Assembly (NCBI RefSeq): GCF_002188465.1
Contig: NZ_NINW01000029.1
Coordinates: forward strand, 124,001 to 188,000
DNA length: 64,000 bases
DNA from: Pigmentiphaga sp. NML080357
Lineage (GTDB): Bacteria > Pseudomonadota > Gammaproteobacteria > Burkholderiales > Burkholderiaceae_B
Direction of reading: 5' to 3'
Below are positions 47,457 to 55,707 of the stretch, piece after piece (position 1 is the stretch's first letter; every line of letters starts with the position of its first letter). The translations under genes were made by a program, and so were the position numbers. The notes under the pieces were generated by a model. It was not told the origin of the DNA, did not search any database, and saw only the letters and a program-made list of their open reading frames with translations.

Positions 47457-48833
47457 CTACGCGGTGATGATGTCGGTGGTCTGCTTGACGAATTCACGGG
47501 GCACTAGCGTCGGCCACAGCGAGATGACCGGCCGCGGCTTGAGCGGGGCGCCGAAGGACGTGCCGCCGGGGCCCATGATCCAGAGTTGCGCGCCGGCCCT
47601 TCTTACCTTGTCGGCTTCTTCGCGCGTGCGGGCATGTACGGCGCATCGCAGGCCGATCTCGTTCAATTCGTTGGCCTGGGCGCGTGCCGGCCGCGGCGCG
47701 GCAGGCCCGTGCAGGGTGTCGAGGCCGACCAGGTCGAAGTGGATCTGTTCGGCCTTGAGCCCGAGCCGCTCGAAGCGCTCCATCATGGTGTCGCGCGCCT
47801 TGAGCGCGCGGTCGTAGGCGCGCGGCCAGGGAAAGAACGCCAGGCTTTCGCCGATCCAGCCGTCCTGGTAGCCGATGACGAGCTTGAGCAGGTCGGGGGC
47901 CGGCTTGCCGCGAACGTTGCGCACCGTGACGCGGTCCGGACCGGATTCGGAAAGCGTGAGGGAAGTGAAGTCGGCGACGGCGTCCGGCATCAGGTAACGG
48001 GTGGGGTCCGCGATCTCGTAGACAAGGTGTTCCTTGACGGTGAAGAGATCGACGCGTCCGCCGGTGCCGGGAAGCTTGGTGATGTCGGCGGTGCCGTCCG
48101 GCCGGAATTCGACGATCGGAAAGCCGACGCGGCCCATATTGGGCATCTCGTCGAAGCGCGACGACATGCCGCCGGTGCATGCGGCCGCGCATTCCACGAT
48201 GTGCCCCATCGTTACCGCTGCGGCGTAGCGGTCCACGTGGGCGGCGTCGCCAGTCCAGCCGAACTCATGGGCCAACGGCCCCACGTAGACCGCGTTGTCG
48301 GAGACGCGGCCCGCGACGACGACGTCGGCTCCGCCGCGCAGGCCTTCGACGATGCCGGCGCTGTCGGTATAGACGTTGGCGGAAACCACCCGCGCGCGGA
48401 TGGACGCGAAGTCTTCATCCCCAGTGTCGAGGTTGGCCAGGGTCAGCCCGCTGGCCAGGATGTCGTCGAGCTTGCCGAGCACGTCGTCGCCTTCGACCAC
48501 CGCGACGCGTGTACCGCGTAGTCCGGTGGCCTGCGCATGCTCGACGATCTTGCGCGCGGCCGAGCGGGGATTGACGCCGCCGCCGTTGGAAATGAGCCGG
48601 GTGCCTCGCTCCCGCGCGAGCGGCAGCATGGCGTTCATGGTGTGGACGGCGTCGGGGACGTAGCCGCTGTCCGGATCCTTGAGCTTCTGCCGCTGCAAGA
48701 GCGACATGGTCAGTTCGGCCAGAAAGTCGAAGCACAGATAGTCGAGCGCGCCTTTTTCCAGCAATTCCATGGCCGGGTCCATGGCGTCTCCCCAGAAACC
48801 GGATCCGGCGCCCAATCGGACGGTGTCTTTCAT
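47457..48833 (-). CDS. AtuA-family (DUF1446) acyclic-terpene-utilisation protein
   Basis: DUF1446 protein of 458 aa. It starts MKDTVRLGAGSGFWGDAMDP and contains YLCFDFLAELTMSLL, LISNGGGVNPRSAARKI, NVYTDSAGIVEGLRGGADVV and CTGGMSSRFDEMPNMGRVGF, the conserved blocks of AtuA. AtuA is required for citronellol/geraniol degradation in Pseudomonas, but its reaction is unknown. The C-terminal domain is a separate gene just downstream. This is the first gene of the minus-strand operon, and an IclR-type box pair lies 63-94 bp upstream. Confidence 0.9.
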   Translation of the reverse strand: MKDTVRLGAGSGFWGDAMDPAMELLEKGALDYLCFDFLAELTMSLLQRQKLKDPDSGYVPDAVHTMNAMLPLARERGTRLISNGGGVNPRSAARKIVEHAQATGLRGTRVAVVEGDDVLGKLDDILASGLTLANLDTGDEDFASIRARVVSANVYTDSAGIVEGLRGGADVVVAGRVSDNAVYVGPLAHEFGWTGDAAHVDRYAAAVTMGHIVECAAACTGGMSSRFDEMPNMGRVGFPIVEFRPDGTADITKLPGTGGRVDLFTVKEHLVYEIADPTRYLMPDAVADFTSLTLSESGPDRVTVRNVRGKPAPDLLKLVIGYQDGWIGESLAFFPWPRAYDRALKARDTMMERFERLGLKAEQIHFDLVGLDTLHGPAAPRPARAQANELNEIGLRCAVHARTREEADKVRRAGAQLWIMGPGGTSFGAPLKPRPVISLWPTLVPREFVKQTTDIITA

Positions 48834-48895
48834 TTGTTCCGCTCCTTGTCCCCGCAACGGCTTGCGCAAGGGCGCGCCGATGTGCCGGGACTTTG

Positions 48896-48927
48896 TAATT
48901 TCATTTTATTAAAATAAATTCCGTTTT
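48896..48927 (-). promoter_or_regulatory. IclR-type box pair upstream of the AtuA-carboxylase operon
   Basis: Read on the minus strand, AAAACGGAATTT (48927-48916) is followed with the same 20-bp period by AAAATGAAATTA (48907-48896), which matches the box at 10 of 12 positions. The first copy equals the box at 37348. It lies in an AT-rich stretch in an otherwise GC-rich region, directly before the operon. Confidence 0.6.
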
Positions 48928-49094
48928 ATTTTTTAATTTATAGAGAAACCGAGCCAGTGTAAAGAGACGGATTTCGATGGATTGATGACGGCGCGGCGAA
49001 GGGGTGGACCTGCCCGCATCGGGCGCAGGCAAGCTCGAAGCCGGAGACCGTCAAGGCAGGCGCAGGTTCGCTTCCGGTTCGAAGAGGACAGCCA

Positions 49095-50015
49095 TCACCA
49101 CGACAGCCCGTCTTCCTTGCCCCGCCGGCGGTGCGCGAAGCGGTCCGCGAGGAACTCCACGAAGGCCGTGGTCTTGGCCGACAGGTTCTGTCGTTCGGGA
49201 TACAGCGCGAAAATGTCGGCCGAGGGCGTATGCCAGTCTTCCAGCACGGCCGCCAGCCGCCCCGAGCGCAGGTACGCGCCGACTTCCCATTCCGAACGCA
49301 TGATGATGCCGTGGCCTTCGAGCGCCCAGAGCAGGGCGCTTTCGCCGTCGTTGGCGCTGAGCGGGCCGCGCACTTTCACGGTTTCCTTGCGGTTGCCCGA
49401 GTGCAGGTGCCAGGTTCCGTGTGCGCTGTCGTTTTCCCGGATGACGATGCAGGGATGGCGCGCCAGGTCGCGGGGCGAGGTGGGAGGCGGATGGCGTTTC
49501 AGGTAGAGCGGGGAGGCGCAGAGCAGGCGGCGGTTGGAGGCGATCTTGCGGGCGATGAGGCGGGCGTCGGGGAGGTCGCCGACGCGGACGCAGACATCGA
49601 AGGATTCATCCAGCAGATTCGCGGGCCGGTCGGTGAGATGGAGCTGGGCCTGCACGGCGGGAAAGCGCTTGACGAAGTCCGACAGGGCGGGAGCGATGTG
49701 ATGGCGGCCGAAGCCCAGGGTGGCGTTGATGCGCAGCAGGCCGCGGGGCTCGTCGCGGCTGCGGCCGACGGTATGTTCGAGTTCCTCGACCTCGGCCAGG
49801 ATGCGCGTGCCTTGGCGCAGGTATACCTCGCCTTCGTGCGTGAGGGCGATGCGGCGCGTGGTGCGATTGAGCAGCCGCACTCCCAGGCGCCGCTCCAGGC
49901 GTTGCAGGCGCTTGCTGACGGCCGGCGTGGACAGGCCCAGTTCGCGTGCCGCGGCCGACAGGCTGCCGTGGCGCAGCAGCAGGGAAAAAAAGGCGAGATC
50001 TGAGATCGTGTCCAT
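49095..50015 (-). CDS. dmlR: LysR-family regulator, DmlR-like
   Basis: LysR regulator of 306 aa from MDTISDLAFFSLLLRHGSLS at 50015, with AARELGLSTPAVSKRLQRLE as recognition helix region and RLLNRTTRRIALTHEG after it, like DmlR/CrgA-type regulators. It is divergent from the D-malate dehydrogenase gene. In E. coli the same arrangement has DmlR activating dmlA, so the assignment follows context and family. An inverted repeat with T-N11-A spacing overlaps its start codon, suggesting autorepression. A TTG at 50054 is a weaker start. Confidence 0.85.
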   Translation of the reverse strand: MDTISDLAFFSLLLRHGSLSAAARELGLSTPAVSKRLQRLERRLGVRLLNRTTRRIALTHEGEVYLRQGTRILAEVEELEHTVGRSRDEPRGLLRINATLGFGRHHIAPALSDFVKRFPAVQAQLHLTDRPANLLDESFDVCVRVGDLPDARLIARKIASNRRLLCASPLYLKRHPPPTSPRDLARHPCIVIRENDSAHGTWHLHSGNRKETVKVRGPLSANDGESALLWALEGHGIIMRSEWEVGAYLRSGRLAAVLEDWHTPSADIFALYPERQNLSAKTTAFVEFLADRFAHRRRGKEDGLSW

Positions 50016-50038
50016 TATTAACTTCGATTCAATAATGG
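50012..50038. promoter_or_regulatory. LysR-type operator overlapping the dmlR start codon
   Basis: A perfect 8-bp inverted repeat, CCATTATT (50012-50019) and AATAATGG (50031-50038), has an 11-bp spacer and therefore a T-N11-A core. Its left half contains the complement of the regulator's ATG. Further copies of TTCAAT follow at 50050, towards the dmlA side. Confidence 0.6.
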
Positions 50039-50151
50039 TTTTTATCTCGTTCAATTATTAAGGACAAGCGCGAGATACACTCTTCTTAATCCCATCCACC
50101 CGCCGCGCATCGGCTTGCGCCGGGTCCGACTACGACGAGGAAGTGTCATCC

Positions 50152-51219
50152 ATGGTCCATCGCATTGCAGTGATACCGGGCGACGGTATCGGTACCGAGG
50201 TCGTTCCCGAAGGCTTGCGCGTGCTGGAGGCGGCGGCGACGCGTTTCGATATCGGGCTCGCTTTCGACAGTTTCGATTTCGCTTCGTGCGCGTATTACGC
50301 CAAGCGTGGCGCGATGCTGCCGGACGACTGGAAAGAACGGATAGGCGGGCACGATGCGATCTTCTTCGGCGCGGTGGGATGGCCGGCCACGGTGCCGGAC
50401 CACGTGTCGCTATGGGGATCGCTGCTGAAGTTCCGCCGCGAGTTCGACCAGTACGTGAACCTGCGCCCGGTCCGGCTGATGCCGGGCGTGCCGTCGCCGC
50501 TGGCCAACCGCCAGCCGGGCGACATCGATTTCTACGTGGTGCGCGAGAATACCGAGGGCGAGTATTCCAGCGTGGGCGGCCGCATGTTCGAGGGCACCGA
50601 GCGCGAGGTCGTGCTGCAGGAAACGGTCATGACGCGCACGGGCGTGGACCGCGTGCTGAAGTTCGCGTTCGAGCTGGCGGCCTCGCGCCCGGCAAAGCAC
50701 CTGACGTCCGCGACCAAGTCCAACGGCATCGCCATCAGCATGCCGTACTGGGACGAGCGGGTGGAGGCGATGACGAGCCATTATCCCGGCGTGCGGGTGG
50801 ACAAGTTCCATATCGACATCCTGACCGCCAACTTCGTGCTCCACCCGGACTGGTTCGACGTGGTGGTGGCGTCCAACCTGTTCGGCGACATCCTCTCCGA
50901 CCTCGGGCCGGCCTGCACGGGCACCATAGGCATCGCGCCGTCCGCCAACCTCAATCCCGACCGCCGCTTCCCGTCCTTGTTCGAACCCGTGCACGGATCG
51001 GCGCCCGACATCGCGGGCAAGGGGATCGCCAATCCCATCGCGCAGATCTGGTCGGGCGCCCTGATGCTGGAATTCCTCGGCTACAAGCGCGCGCACGACG
51101 CCATCCTCGCGGCCATCGAAACGGTACTGGCCGAGGGGCCGCGCACGCCCGACATGGGCGGCAAGGCGGTGACGGCGGACGTGGGCAAGGCCGTGGCCGA
51201 AATCGTCGCGCGCGCCTAG
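50152..51219 (+). CDS. dmlA: D-malate/tartrate dehydrogenase (decarboxylating), DmlA/TtuC family
   Basis: NAD-dependent beta-decarboxylating dehydrogenase of 355 aa (isocitrate/isopropylmalate dehydrogenase fold). It has IAVIPGDGIGTEVVPEGLRV at the start, FFGAVGWPATVPDHVSLWG, the substrate arginines in NLRPVRLMPG, the active-site YVVRENTEGEYSSVGG and the metal aspartates in ASNLFGDILSDLG. The VPDHVSLWG segment separates the tartrate/D-malate branch from leucine-pathway enzymes. ATG at 50152 has GAGGAAG upstream; a GTG at 50143 overlaps that site and is rejected. It yields pyruvate from D-malate or processes tartrate. Confidence 0.92.
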   Translation: MVHRIAVIPGDGIGTEVVPEGLRVLEAAATRFDIGLAFDSFDFASCAYYAKRGAMLPDDWKERIGGHDAIFFGAVGWPATVPDHVSLWGSLLKFRREFDQYVNLRPVRLMPGVPSPLANRQPGDIDFYVVRENTEGEYSSVGGRMFEGTEREVVLQETVMTRTGVDRVLKFAFELAASRPAKHLTSATKSNGIAISMPYWDERVEAMTSHYPGVRVDKFHIDILTANFVLHPDWFDVVVASNLFGDILSDLGPACTGTIGIAPSANLNPDRRFPSLFEPVHGSAPDIAGKGIANPIAQIWSGALMLEFLGYKRAHDAILAAIETVLAEGPRTPDMGGKAVTADVGKAVAEIVARA

Positions 51220-51282
51220 GGCGTTGTCTGGCGCGGCACCGGCCGGCGCGCGGGTTTATCGTCTCCACGCAAAGGAAGAGGC

Positions 51283-52182
51283 ATGTCCGAGATCTCCCTG
51301 TTCAATGACCGGCTGCAGCATTTCCATGTGAACGGCGTCGATATCGCCACGCGGGTGGGCGGCACGGGGCCGGCGCTGCTGCTGATGCACGGTCATCCGC
51401 AGACCCACGCCATGTGGCACAAGCTGTGGGCGCGGCTGACCAATCATTTCACCTGCGTGGCGATCGACCTGCGCGGCTATGGCGACAGCGGCATGCCGGC
51501 CGACGAACCCCCCGGGCACGCGGCGTTCTCCAAGCGCACCATGGCGGTCGACGCGGTGGAGGTGATGCGCTGCATCGGCTACGAGACCTTCGGCGTGCTG
51601 GCCCACGACCGCGGCGCCCGTGTGGCTCACCGGCTGGCCCTGGACCACGCCGGGCGCGTCGAGCGCATGATGCTGCTGGACATCGCGCCCACGCTGGACA
51701 TGTACGAAGGCACCACGCGCGGTTTCGCGCAGGCCTATTACCACTGGTTCTGGCTGATCCAGCCGGCGCCCTTCCCCGAACGGCTGATCGAGGCCGACCC
51801 GGCTTTCTACGTCCGGTCCATCATGGGCGGCCGCCATGCGGGGCTGGCGCCGTTCACCGAGCGCGCGCTGGCCGAGTACGAACGCTGCGCCCGCCATCCG
51901 CATTGGCCGCACGCGATTTGCGAGGACTATCGGGCGGCGGCCGCCATCGACCTCGAGCACGACCGCGCCGATCGCGACAAGGGCCATCGCGTGGACTGCC
52001 CGTTGCGCGTGCTATGGGGCGGACGCGGCGTCGTGGGGCGCTACTTCGACGTGCTGGAACTCTGGCGCAGGCAGGCGTCCGACGTCGACGGGCGGGCTCT
52101 CGATAGCGGCCACTACATCGCCGAGGAGGCGCCCGACGCCTTGTGGGCCGAGATCAAGGCATTCTGGCCCGTCGGCTCCTGA
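51283..52182 (+). CDS. Alpha/beta hydrolase with haloacetate dehalogenase active site
   Basis: Alpha/beta-fold hydrolase of 299 aa. Residues match the fluoroacetate dehalogenase set: nucleophile D109, carboxylate-binding R110 and R113 (AHDRGARV), D133, halide-pocket H154, W155 and Y216, and catalytic H277 (DSGHYIAEE). The spacing follows the well-studied Rhodopseudomonas enzyme as I remember it. The gene starts 63 bp after dmlA and may be cotranscribed. Haloacetate dehalogenase is the best call, but many uncharacterised hydrolases share most of these residues, so the natural substrate is open. Confidence 0.8.
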   Translation: MSEISLFNDRLQHFHVNGVDIATRVGGTGPALLLMHGHPQTHAMWHKLWARLTNHFTCVAIDLRGYGDSGMPADEPPGHAAFSKRTMAVDAVEVMRCIGYETFGVLAHDRGARVAHRLALDHAGRVERMMLLDIAPTLDMYEGTTRGFAQAYYHWFWLIQPAPFPERLIEADPAFYVRSIMGGRHAGLAPFTERALAEYERCARHPHWPHAICEDYRAAAAIDLEHDRADRDKGHRVDCPLRVLWGGRGVVGRYFDVLELWRRQASDVDGRALDSGHYIAEEAPDALWAEIKAFWPVGS

Positions 52183-52185
52183 CCG

Positions 52186-53466
52186 TCATGGCTCGCCGGC
52201 CGCGCCGACGAACTTGGCGCGCGGCCGCAGCAGCATGCCGCTGAGGCGCTGTTCCTGCACGTGCGCGACCCAGCCCGCCATGCGGGCCAGCGTGAACAGC
52301 GTCCCCACCGATTGGCGCGGCACGCCCATCGCGATGGCCAGGACGATGCCGCCGAGCTCGTGGCGGGGATGCAGCCCGAACTCCCGTTCCACCGTTTCGA
52401 TAAAGGGGTAGATCTGCTCGAGCGCCGCTTTTTGCCGCGGCCGCTTGCGCGCCAGCTCGATCAGCAATGCCGCGCGTTCGTCGCCCTTGGGATAGAGCGG
52501 GTGGCCGAAGCCCGGGATGCTCGAACCGCGCCCGTGCTGGGCGCGAGCCCGCTGCATGAGGCCGGCGGCGGTGTCGGCGCTGCGCAGGAAGTCTTCGATG
52601 CGGTCATACATGCGGCCCAGGTGGATGCCGGCGGAGCTGCAAATGGCCGAGGCCATGCAGCTGTGCAGGCTGGAGCCGCCCGAGGCGGCGACGCGGGCCG
52701 CGAAGGTGCTGGGGGACAGTTCGTGGTCGGCGAACAGCACCAGGAATGCTTCCATCGCCTCGAGATTGGCGGGATTGGCCGGGATGTCGAGCGCGGCCAG
52801 CAGCCCCTCCGCCATCGAGGCCTCGTCGGGGATCGCGTGGAAGCGGCGCTTGCGGGAGACCAGGCCGAAACAGCCGGCCAAGGTCTTGATGAGCTGGCGT
52901 GCCGCCTCGTGCATGTGGCCGCCGCGCACCCGGTCTTCCACCGAACCGCGCGACATGCCCAGGCGCAGGGTCACGATCGCCATGATTTCGAGCAGGCCGC
53001 TGTTGGACTTGGGCGGTGCCAGCGATTCGAGCAGCGCGGCGCGCTGGGATGGCGCCAGCCCGGTTTCCCATCGCCGCGGCGTATCGTCCCACACGCCTGT
53101 CCACAGCAGTTCGCTGACCGATTCGTAGCTGGCGTGGGCCCGCGCCAGCCGCACCGCCGAGTGGCCCCGGTAGTGCGGGCCGTCGGCGCGGATCTCGGTG
53201 ATGGAGGTCGGAATGATGGGTTCGCCCCAGTTCATGGCCGAGGCGGCTACCGCGCCGTGCCCCGAGCGGGCGCTGGAACGGGCTTTGACCCGCAGGACGT
53301 CTTCGTGAAGGTACAGGCGCTGGCGCGTGTCGGCCTGCTTGACGCTGCGTATCCAGCCCTTGCTGACGTAGGCATACAAGGTCTGCATGCGTATGCCGAG
53401 CAGCGCGACCGCCTCTTTGGCGCTGAGGTAGTCCTTGCGCGGCGCATCTTCCTGGGTGCGGGTCAT
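52186..53466 (-). CDS. Citrate synthase-family protein with N-terminal helix-turn-helix
   Basis: Fusion of 426 aa. Residues 10-62 form a MerR/excisionase-like helix-turn-helix (YLSAKEAVALLGIRMQTLYA, VKQADTRQRLYLHEDVLRVK), and the rest is a citrate synthase fold. Both active-site histidines are recognisable (FADHELSPSTFAARVAASGG and GFGHPLYPKGDERA). The third catalytic residue, normally aspartate in a VDFYSG-like segment, appears as glutamate (RHELGGIVLA). Activity as a methylcitrate or other condensing enzyme is thus uncertain. The gene converges on the hydrolase gene and is divergent from the GST gene. Confidence 0.88.
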   Translation of the reverse strand: MTRTQEDAPRKDYLSAKEAVALLGIRMQTLYAYVSKGWIRSVKQADTRQRLYLHEDVLRVKARSSARSGHGAVAASAMNWGEPIIPTSITEIRADGPHYRGHSAVRLARAHASYESVSELLWTGVWDDTPRRWETGLAPSQRAALLESLAPPKSNSGLLEIMAIVTLRLGMSRGSVEDRVRGGHMHEAARQLIKTLAGCFGLVSRKRRFHAIPDEASMAEGLLAALDIPANPANLEAMEAFLVLFADHELSPSTFAARVAASGGSSLHSCMASAICSSAGIHLGRMYDRIEDFLRSADTAAGLMQRARAQHGRGSSIPGFGHPLYPKGDERAALLIELARKRPRQKAALEQIYPFIETVEREFGLHPRHELGGIVLAIAMGVPRQSVGTLFTLARMAGWVAHVQEQRLSGMLLRPRAKFVGAAGEP

Positions 53467-53576
53467 CGGGTTACCGGCGCGGCGGCGTTGCCGCGCATCG
53501 AGCGAATGGGTGGGGATCGATTTTTTCTGCGCGGATAGTGTACGGTGTCGGCTGCAACTTCAAGAAAGGATGCCCC

Positions 53577-54287
53577 ATGACGGATCTTTCCGCTTTCCCG
53601 ATCACCCGCAAATGGCCCGCGCAGCATCCGGACCGCATCCAGCTCTACTCGCTGCCCACGCCCAACGGCGTCAAGGTCTCGATCATGCTGGAAGAGACCG
53701 GCCTGCCTTACGAGCCGCACCGGGTGGCGTTCGACACCCAGGACCAGATGTCCCCGGAATTCCTGTCGCTCAATCCGAACAACAAGATTCCGGCCATCAT
53801 CGATCCCGAGGGGCCCGGCGGCAAGCCGCTGCCCTTGTTCGAGTCGGGTGCGATCCTGGTCTACCTCGCGGAGAAAACCGGGCGTTTCATCCCGCAGGAT
53901 CCCGCCGGCCGCTACCAGGCCCTGCAGTGGGTGATGTTCCAGATGGGCGGCATCGGCCCGATGTTCGGCCAGGTCGGCTTCTTCCACAAGTTCGCGGGCA
54001 AGGACTACGAGGACAAGCGTCCGCGCGACCGCTACGCCGCCGAATCGCGGCGCCTGCTGGGCGTGCTCGACCGGCAACTGGATGGCAAGGCCTGGATCCT
54101 CGGCGACGACTACGGCATTGCCGACATCGCCACTTTCCCCTGGGTGCGCAATCTCGTCGGCTTCTATGGCGCGGGCGATCTCGTGGGAATTGCCGACTTC
54201 CCGAATGTGACCCGCGTGCTGGACGCGTTCGTGGAGCGGCCCGCGGTCAAGCGGGGGCTGCTCATCCCGGCGGCTCCGGCCGCTTGA
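53577..54287 (+). CDS. Glutathione S-transferase, YfcG/GstB-like
   Basis: Cytosolic glutathione transferase-fold protein of 236 aa. The thioredoxin-like N-domain has IQLYSLPTPNGVKVSIMLEE with the Asn-containing active-site loop of Nu-class (YfcG-like) enzymes, then the glutathione-binding NPNNKIPAIIDPEG and LFESGAILVYLAEKTGRF. The helical C-domain contains FGQVGFFHKFAGKDYEDKRP. Nu-class members work as disulfide-bond reductases with glutathione. ATG at 53577 follows AAAGGA. It is divergent from the HTH-citrate synthase gene, with no evident common role. Confidence 0.92.
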   Translation: MTDLSAFPITRKWPAQHPDRIQLYSLPTPNGVKVSIMLEETGLPYEPHRVAFDTQDQMSPEFLSLNPNNKIPAIIDPEGPGGKPLPLFESGAILVYLAEKTGRFIPQDPAGRYQALQWVMFQMGGIGPMFGQVGFFHKFAGKDYEDKRPRDRYAAESRRLLGVLDRQLDGKAWILGDDYGIADIATFPWVRNLVGFYGAGDLVGIADFPNVTRVLDAFVERPAVKRGLLIPAAPAA

Positions 54288-54423
54288 CGGCGGCTTGCAA
54301 CAAGCCACGGCGGATGCGGGCGGCATGATGGCGCGGGTGGGAATAGGGATTTCATCCAGCTAGCCAAGCCGAGCCCACCCGCCATAATGAGACGACAAAA
54401 GAGACATCAGCCGTTCCCCTCGT

Positions 54424-55707
54424 ATGCACCAACTTCTCCTGGAATCGTTCCAAGCCGCCGTCGCTGCCGCCGACCCCCTGCAAATCATCGCCCGCCATCT
54501 TCCGGCCCCGCCCAGGGGACGCACCGTCGTCGTCGGCGCGGGCAAGGCGGCGGCCAGCATGGCGCGGGCCGTCGAGGCCGCCTGGCCGGCGGGCGCACCG
54601 CTTGCCGGGCTGGTCGTCACCCGCTACGGGCATAGCCTGCCGCTGGAGCGCATCGCCTGCGTGGAAGCCGGCCATCCGGTGCCCGATGCCGCCGGGGAAA
54701 GGGCCGCCGCCGACATCCTGCGCCTGGCCGCCGAACTGGGGGCGGACGACCTGTTGATCGTCCTCGTGTCGGGGGGCGGTTCCAGCCTGTTGTCCCTGCC
54801 CGTGCCCGACGTGCCCATGGCGGCGCTGCGCGAGGTGACGCAGTCGTTGCTGCGCAGCGGCGCGCCGATCGAATCCATGAACGTCGTGCGCAAGCACTTG
54901 TCGCAGTTGCAGGGCGGCCGCCTGGCCGCGGCGACACGCGCCAAGGTGCTGGGCCTGATCGTGTCCGACGTGGCCGGCGACGATCCCTCGGCCATCGCAT
55001 CCGGGCCGACGGTTCCCGATCCCAGCACCTATGCCGAGGCCCTCGACATCCTGCGGCGCCACGAGGTGCAGGCGCCTCGGCCGGTGCTCGATTGGCTGGA
55101 GGGCGGCGCCGCGGGCCGCCATCCCGAGACGCCCAAAGAAAACGACCCGGTCTTCGCGCGGGTCGAGAACCGGATCATCGCCACCGCCCAGCAAAGCCTG
55201 CAGGCAGGCGCCCGGGTGCTCCGGCGCGCCGGCATCCAGGCGGTGGTGCTGGGCGACACCGTTACCGGCGAGGCCCGTGAAGTCGCCAAGGTCTATGCGG
55301 CGCTGGCGCGCCAGATTCGGCGGCATGGCGAGCCTTTCGACGCGCCGGTGGCGCTGGTGTCGGGAGGCGAATGCACGGTCACCGTCCGCGGCGGCGGACG
55401 GGGCGGGCGGTGTACCGAGTTCCTGTTGTCGCTGGCCGCCGAGCTCGGCGGCGAGGCCGGCATCTCCGCCTTGGCCTGCGATACCGACGGCATCGATGGC
55501 AGCGAAGACAACGCCGGCGCTTGGTGGGACAGCGATCGCCTGCGCAAGGCGGCCGCGCGCGGCGTGACGCCGGCGCGTTGGCTCGACGCCAACGACGCGT
55601 GGGGTTATTTCCGCGAGCTCGATACGCTGGTGACGACCGGCCCTACGCTGACCAACGTCAACGACTACCGGGTCATACTGATCGAGGCTGCGCGAACCAG
55701 TCCTTGA
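54424..55707 (+). CDS. Glycerate 2-kinase / hydroxypyruvate reductase-type protein (DUF4147 + MOFRL)
   Basis: Glycerate kinase II family protein of 427 aa, ATP:glycerate 2-phosphotransferase; older annotations call it hydroxypyruvate reductase TtuD. The N-terminal DUF4147 domain has VVVGAGKAAASMARAV and LIVLVSGGGSSLLSLP, while the C-terminal MOFRL domain has VALVSGGECTVTVRGGGRGG and ACDTDGIDGSEDNAGAW. In tartrate degradation TtuD works with TtuC-type dehydrogenase, and a TtuC/DmlA homologue lies 3 kb upstream. Its 3' end overlaps the convergent M20 gene by 35 bp. Confidence 0.9.
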   Translation: MHQLLLESFQAAVAAADPLQIIARHLPAPPRGRTVVVGAGKAAASMARAVEAAWPAGAPLAGLVVTRYGHSLPLERIACVEAGHPVPDAAGERAAADILRLAAELGADDLLIVLVSGGGSSLLSLPVPDVPMAALREVTQSLLRSGAPIESMNVVRKHLSQLQGGRLAAATRAKVLGLIVSDVAGDDPSAIASGPTVPDPSTYAEALDILRRHEVQAPRPVLDWLEGGAAGRHPETPKENDPVFARVENRIIATAQQSLQAGARVLRRAGIQAVVLGDTVTGEAREVAKVYAALARQIRRHGEPFDAPVALVSGGECTVTVRGGGRGGRCTEFLLSLAAELGGEAGISALACDTDGIDGSEDNAGAWWDSDRLRKAAARGVTPARWLDANDAWGYFRELDTLVTTGPTLTNVNDYRVILIEAARTSP

